Assembly (NCBI GenBank): GCA_023423535.1 | Contig: JAFAFL010000005.1 | Span: 1 to 9,892, forward strand | Direction: 5' to 3' | Length of the DNA stretch: 9,892 nucleotides | Source: Pseudomonadota bacterium | GTDB lineage: Bacteria > Myxococcota > Myxococcia > Myxococcales > Myxococcaceae | Shown: positions 6,234 to 9,892 of the stretch, piece after piece | Layout: each line of letters begins with the position of its first letter | Position numbering within the stretch: the stretch's first letter is position 1 | Program-made: the position numbers and the translations under genes | Notes under the pieces: generated by a model | Databases searched by the model: none | Seen by the model: the letters and a program-made list of their open reading frames with translations, nothing else | Told to the model about the DNA's origin: nothing

Positions 6234-8390
6234 ATGCGACGGGTGTCACTCCCCCTTCCGGTCCTCCCCAGCGCGGTGCTTGCGCTCGCCCTCGGCCTCT
6301 CCGGTTGCTTCGGCGCGTCCGACCTCACGCAGGGCACGAACGGCGGCAGCGCGAAGCCGGGCGGTCCCCAGGCTACTCCGCCCGACGGCCTGCCGGACGT
6401 CTCACCCGAATCGTGCGAGGGCGTGGAGATCGATCCCGGCCGCGTCACGCTGCGCCGTCTGAACCGCGCCGAGTACGACAACACGGTGCGCGATCTGCTC
6501 GGGGACACCACGCGCCCGGCGAAGGACTTTCCCGCCGACGATCACGGCTACGGCTTCGACAACAACGGCGACGTGCTCAGCCTCTCGCCCCTGCTGATGG
6601 AGAAGTACGAAGCCGCCGCCGAGCGCCTCGTCGAGGAGGCCTGGTCGCGCGACTTCAGCGCCGGTCAGTCGGTGCGCGTCGAGGCGGAGAACAGCGCGGT
6701 GACGAAGACCGTGGGCGCGGCGTCGGGCAGCGGGTGGAACCTCAACAGCAACGGTTCGATGAGCACGCCGGTGCAGTTCTCCACCAGCGGCACGTACACG
6801 CTCTCCGCGAGGGCCTGGGGTTCGCGCGCGGGAACGGATCTTCCGCGGATGGAGTTCCGGATCGATGGCGTGACCGTGGCCGCCTTCAATGTGGACGCGC
6901 TCTCCGCGAGCCCGAAGATCTACTCGCAGAACGTCCCCGTCACCGCCGGCACGCGCACCTTCGCGGTGCACTTCACCAACGACCTCTACGATCCGAACAA
7001 CGCCGATCCGGCGCTGCGCGATCGCAACCTGTACGTGGACTGGTTCGAGGCCCGCACCGACGCCGCGTGGGCCGGTCCCTCCGCGTCGAAGCTGCGCATC
7101 TGCGATCCCGCTGCCGCCGCGGGTGAGACCGCCTGCTTCCGCGAGCTGGTGGAGACCTTCGCGCGCCGCGCCTGGCGCCGTCCGGCCACGGCCTCCGAGC
7201 TCGACCGGCTGATGCAGTTCCTCACCGTGGCGAAGGCGCAGGGTGACGGCTTCGACGCGGGCGCGAAGCTCGCGCTGCAGGCGGCGCTGCTCTCGCCGAA
7301 CTTCCTCTTCCGCGTGGAGGTCGATCCGGATCCCGCTTCGACGCAGCCGCGCCGGCTGACGGACTTCGAGCTCGCCTCGCGGCTGTCCTACTTCCTCTGG
7401 AGCAGCACGCCGGACGACGAGCTCCTGACGTTGGCGTCGCAGGGCGCGCTGCAGAACCCGACTGTCGTCGATCAGCAGGTGGCGCGGATGCTCGCGGATG
7501 GACGCGCGGCCGCGCTGGTGGAGAACTTCGCCGGCCAGTGGCTCGAGCTGCGCGCGGTCGCCGAGGTGCAGCCGAACAGCGTGTACGGCCCGTTCCCCGA
7601 CGCGCTGCGCGACGACCTGCGCGCGGAGACCCAGCACTTCTTCCGCGCCTTCCTCGAGGAGGACCGGCCGGTGCGCGACATGCTCGACGCGGACTTCACC
7701 TTCCTCAACGACCGGCTCGCGGATCACTACGGCTTGCCGCGCCCGGGCAGCTCCGAGCTCACGCGCGTCCCGCTGGCGAAGAGCACCGGCCGAGGCGGCC
7801 TGCTGACCCAGGGCTCGTTCCTCACCATCACCTCGCACGCGGATCGCACCTCGCCGGTGAAGCGCGGCCAGTGGGTGCTCGCGCATCTGCTCTGCAAGGC
7901 GCCGCCGCCGCCGCCGCCGGAGGTGGAGAACCTCGGCGAGGGCGCGGTGACCGGGAAGACGCTGCGCGAGCGCATGGAGCAACACCGCGCGGATCCCACC
8001 TGCTCGGGCTGTCACGCGATGATGGATCCCATCGGCTTCGGGCTGGAGAACTACGACGCGGTCGGCCGCTGGCGCTCCACCGACGAGGGCCACCCGATCG
8101 ACGCGACGGGCGAGCTGCCCGGTGGCCAGACCTTCGACGGCGTGGCGGAGCTCTCGCAGATCATCAAGGCGGACCCGAAGCTGTCGTCGTGCGTCGCGCG
8201 CAACATGCTCATCTTCGCGCTCGGTCGAGGCGCATCGGAGAAGGACGCCTGCGCCATCCGCAAGGTGGCGGACCGGATGGACGCGGAGGGCGGGACGTTG
8301 AAGGATCTCGTGCACGCGGTGGCGCAGAGCGAGCTCTTCACCATGCGGCGCGGCGAAGCGGTGACCGCGGCCGCGGGAGGCAATCCATGA
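6234..8390 (+). CDS. DUF1587/DUF1595/DUF1592/DUF1588/DUF1585 lipoprotein with inserted CBM60-like module
   Basis: The 718-residue protein begins with a lipoprotein signal (MRRVSLPLPVLPSAVLALAL) and lipobox LSGC, Cys25 being lipidated. Domains in order: DUF1587/PSD3 (about 68-137, RVTLRRLNRAEYDNTVRDLL); a carbohydrate-binding module (about 146-273) with the CBM60 signature VHFTND (245-250) and DRNLYVDW (263-270), whose acidic residues bind calcium in that family; DUF1595/PSD5 (about 301-362, FARRAWRRPATASELDRL); DUF1592/PSD4 (about 373-500, RLTDFELASRLSYFLWSSTP); DUF1588/PSCyt3 (about 510-613) with CSGCH (Cys590, Cys593, His594) followed by DPIGFGLENYDAVG; and DUF1585/PSD2 (about 625-703). CxxCH is the covalent haem c signature, so a cytochrome-like role is plausible, but function is not established for this family. 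The family usually occurs with a DUF1552 gene, as here, where the stop overlaps the next start (ATGA). Family assignment is firm; reaction and substrate are unknown. Confidence 0.93.
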   Translation: MRRVSLPLPVLPSAVLALALGLSGCFGASDLTQGTNGGSAKPGGPQATPPDGLPDVSPESCEGVEIDPGRVTLRRLNRAEYDNTVRDLLGDTTRPAKDFPADDHGYGFDNNGDVLSLSPLLMEKYEAAAERLVEEAWSRDFSAGQSVRVEAENSAVTKTVGAASGSGWNLNSNGSMSTPVQFSTSGTYTLSARAWGSRAGTDLPRMEFRIDGVTVAAFNVDALSASPKIYSQNVPVTAGTRTFAVHFTNDLYDPNNADPALRDRNLYVDWFEARTDAAWAGPSASKLRICDPAAAAGETACFRELVETFARRAWRRPATASELDRLMQFLTVAKAQGDGFDAGAKLALQAALLSPNFLFRVEVDPDPASTQPRRLTDFELASRLSYFLWSSTPDDELLTLASQGALQNPTVVDQQVARMLADGRAAALVENFAGQWLELRAVAEVQPNSVYGPFPDALRDDLRAETQHFFRAFLEEDRPVRDMLDADFTFLNDRLADHYGLPRPGSSELTRVPLAKSTGRGGLLTQGSFLTITSHADRTSPVKRGQWVLAHLLCKAPPPPPPEVENLGEGAVTGKTLRERMEQHRADPTCSGCHAMMDPIGFGLENYDAVGRWRSTDEGHPIDATGELPGGQTFDGVAELSQIIKADPKLSSCVARNMLIFALGRGASEKDACAIRKVADRMDAEGGTLKDLVHAVAQSELFTMRRGEAVTAAAGGNP

Positions 8391-9721
8391 AGAAGTGGGA
8401 GCTGTCCAGGCGGACCCTGCTCCGGGGCGCCGGCGCACTGATGGCGCTGCCGATGCTCGAGCAGATGATGCCGTCGGTCGCGCGCGCGCAGCAGATGGGC
8501 GCGTCCAAGCCGAGGCGCCTGGTGGCGTTCTACGTCCCGTGCGGCATCCACATGCAGCGCTGGACGCCGGCGGCGACGGGCACCGGCTACGCGCTCACGC
8601 CGACCCTGCAGCCGCTCGCGCCGTACAAGGACAAGATGCTCGTGCTGAGCGGGTTGGCGAACTACCCCGCGCGGCCGGACGGCCCGGGCGATCACGCCTC
8701 GGGCACCGGCGCGTTCATCACCGTGGCGCACCCGTTCAAGACCGAAGGCACGGACATCAAGAACGGCATCTCCATGGACCAGGTGGCGGCAAACCACCTG
8801 AAGGGGCAGACGCGCTTTGCCTCGCTGGAGCTGGGGACGGACGGCGGCGGCGCGATCGGCAACTGCGACTCCGGCTACAGCTGTGCGTACGCGCGGAACA
8901 TCTCCTGGTCCGGGCCGCAGACCCCGGTGCCGAAGGAGACGAACCCGTCGCTGGTGTTCAACCGGCTCTTCGCGGACGCGGACTCCGGCGCCACCGCGGC
9001 GCAGATCGCGAAGCGGAAGCTCTACAAGCAGTCGATCATCGACTTCGTCCGCGCGGACGCGACGGCGCTGGAGGCGAAGCTCGGGCGGACGGATCAGCAG
9101 AAGGTGGACGAGTACCTCACCTCCGTGCGCGAGCTCGAGCTGCGGGTGCAGGCCATCGAGACGGGGCCTGTGTGCGAGCCCGGCGGCGACCCGGGGAGCC
9201 CGGGCGACATCCGCGACCGCACGAGGGCGATGCTCGATCTGCTGGCGCTCTCGTTCCAGTGTGACGTCACGCGGGTGGCGTCGTTCATGCTCGGCAACGC
9301 CGGCTCGAACCGCGTGTTCAACTTCCTCGGGCTGACGAGCGGGCACCACACGTACTCGCACCACCAGAGCCTGCAGGAGAACTACGACGCGCTCTCCACG
9401 ATCGACCACTGGGAGGTGCAGCAGCTCGCGTACCTCTTCGGGAAGCTCGATGCGATCCAGGAGCCGGACGGGACCGTTCTCGACAACTCGCTCGTCTTCT
9501 TCTCCAGCGAGATCGAGGACGGCAACGCGCACCGCCACACGAACATGCCGGTCATCCTCGGCGGCGGTGGTGGCGGCGCGGTCACGCCGGGACGGCACGT
9601 GAAGTACAGCGGCAACCCGACCGTGGCGAACCTATTCATCTCCATGCTCGCGTCGGTGGGCGCGCAGGTCTCGACGTTCGGCGACGACGGGACCGGACCG
9701 CTGCCGCAGCTGAAGGTGTAG
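8387..9721 (+). CDS. DUF1552 protein, Tat-exported partner of the DUF1592 lipoprotein
   Basis: The 444-residue protein has a twin-arginine signal: SRRTLLRGAGALMALPML with Arg8-Arg9, and probable cleavage near the ARAQ at 32-35. The DUF1552 family features are present: PRRLVAFYVPCGIHMQRW (42-59), GDHASGTGAFITVAHP (101-116), the His-rich SGHHTYSHHQ (318-327), FFSSEIEDGNAHRHTNMPVILGG (371-393, with His382 and His384) and a C-terminal PTVANLFISML. DUF1552 is thought to be related to DUF1501/sulfatase-like proteins, so the conserved His and Asp residues could bind metal; this is inference. Tat export fits folding around a cofactor before secretion. The ATG overlaps the upstream stop by 4 bases and has its own strong ribosome site, GGGAGG at 8375-8380 with a 6-base spacer. 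The protein probably works outside the cytoplasm with the DUF1592 protein; no substrate is known. Confidence 0.93.
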   Translation: MKKWELSRRTLLRGAGALMALPMLEQMMPSVARAQQMGASKPRRLVAFYVPCGIHMQRWTPAATGTGYALTPTLQPLAPYKDKMLVLSGLANYPARPDGPGDHASGTGAFITVAHPFKTEGTDIKNGISMDQVAANHLKGQTRFASLELGTDGGGAIGNCDSGYSCAYARNISWSGPQTPVPKETNPSLVFNRLFADADSGATAAQIAKRKLYKQSIIDFVRADATALEAKLGRTDQQKVDEYLTSVRELELRVQAIETGPVCEPGGDPGSPGDIRDRTRAMLDLLALSFQCDVTRVASFMLGNAGSNRVFNFLGLTSGHHTYSHHQSLQENYDALSTIDHWEVQQLAYLFGKLDAIQEPDGTVLDNSLVFFSSEIEDGNAHRHTNMPVILGGGGGGAVTPGRHVKYSGNPTVANLFISMLASVGAQVSTFGDDGTGPLPQLKV

Positions 9722-9737
9722 GCGCGGTTCATCGGGC

Positions 9738-9766
9738 GCCGGCGCGCTACCGAGTCCGGCGCCGGC
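9738..9766 (+). terminator. Possible terminator hairpin after the DUF1552 gene
   Basis: GCCGGCGC (9738-9745) pairs with GCGCCGGC (9759-9766), an 8-bp all-GC stem with a 13-base loop, 16 bases after the stop. An alternative register pairs GGCGCCGG (9735-9742) with CCGGCGCC (9756-9763). No T-tract follows, so it is not a classical intrinsic terminator; it may act with Rho or protect the mRNA 3' end. Confidence 0.35.
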
Positions 9767-9818
9767 TCAGACGCCCGACTTGCGCCTGTCGTGAGTCCGT
9801 CAAGGGCCCACGTGCGCG

Positions 9819-9892
9819 CGTGCTGCGCCGTGCTGCGCCGTGCTGCGCCGTGCCGCGCGGCGTGCTGCGCCGTGCTGCGCCGTGCCGCGCGG
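9819..9892. repeat. 10-bp GC-rich tandem repeat forming two identical 32-bp units, truncated by the window edge
   Basis: The unit CGTGCTGCGC occurs at 9819, 9829, 9839, 9861 and 9871, and a 12-base variant, CGTGCCGCGCGG, at 9849 and 9881. Units group as 10+10+12, so bases 9829-9860 and 9861-9892 are identical 32-mers. The array is still in phase at the last base and probably continues. CGTGCGCG at 9811-9818 may be a degenerate first unit. The remaining non-coding bases, 9767-9810, show nothing recognisable. Confidence 0.85.

Noticed and set aside
6034..6249. N-terminal extension of the methyltransferase to an ATG at 6249
   Set aside because: The extra 72 residues have no domain or signal, lie in the divergent promoter region and would overlap the start of the DUF1592 gene; the zinc ribbon begins right after the ATG at 6033.
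7899..7922. CCG triplet run encoding consecutive prolines in the DUF1592 protein
   Set aside because: A proline run at this point is typical of DUF1588 domains, so it needs no special explanation.
6402..8438. Long minus-strand open frame opposite the DUF1592 gene
   Set aside because: It is antisense to five recognisable domains on the plus strand and is itself low-complexity Arg/His/Ala sequence.
9551..9580. Glycine codon run in the DUF1552 gene as a possible repeat or frameshift hot spot
   Set aside because: A glycine-rich segment after the NMPVI block is a normal family feature, and the frame continues to a proper C-terminus.

Overview
The window is GC-rich, densely coding DNA from a Gram-negative bacterium, most likely a member of the Myxococcota (deltaproteobacterial lineage). 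The reasons are very high third-position GC, an AsmA-like/peptidoglycan glycosyltransferase fusion, a large multi-domain lipoprotein with a paired-cysteine N-terminal cluster, and a DUF1592/DUF1552 gene pair of the kind common in Myxococcota and Planctomycetota. The assignment is an inference from gene content; there is no marker gene here.

Layout. Bases 1-1732 (minus) hold the first 577 codons of a gene that runs off the left edge: a membrane-anchored AsmA-like protein that leads into a GT51 peptidoglycan glycosyltransferase domain. A 79-base intergenic region, with a 13-bp inverted repeat, separates it from a divergent plus-strand operon, msrP-msrQ-lipoprotein (1812-5154). MsrP (Tat-exported molybdoenzyme) and MsrQ (haem-containing membrane partner) form the periplasmic methionine sulfoxide repair system. 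The third gene starts at TTG inside the msrQ stop codon and encodes a 589-residue lipoprotein with OB-like, Ig-like and lamin-tail-like regions. Three bases further on, a convergent minus-strand gene (5158-6033) encodes a zinc-ribbon SAM-dependent methyltransferase. A 200-base divergent intergenic region follows. Then a two-gene plus-strand operon (6234-9721) encodes a DUF1587/1595/1592/1588/1585 lipoprotein carrying an inserted CBM60-like carbohydrate-binding module and a CxxCH motif, and its Tat-exported DUF1552 partner. The window ends in a GC-rich hairpin and a 10-bp tandem repeat organised as two identical 32-bp units.

The theme is the cell envelope: six of the seven proteins act on, or are exported to, the periplasm or outer surface, by Tat (two), by lipidation (two) or as inner-membrane proteins (two). 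MsrP and MsrQ certainly work together. The DUF1592 and DUF1552 proteins almost certainly do too, but their reaction is unknown. The most notable points are the AsmA-GT51 fusion, the tight coupling of an unrelated-looking lipoprotein to msrPQ, and the sugar-binding module inside the DUF1592 protein.
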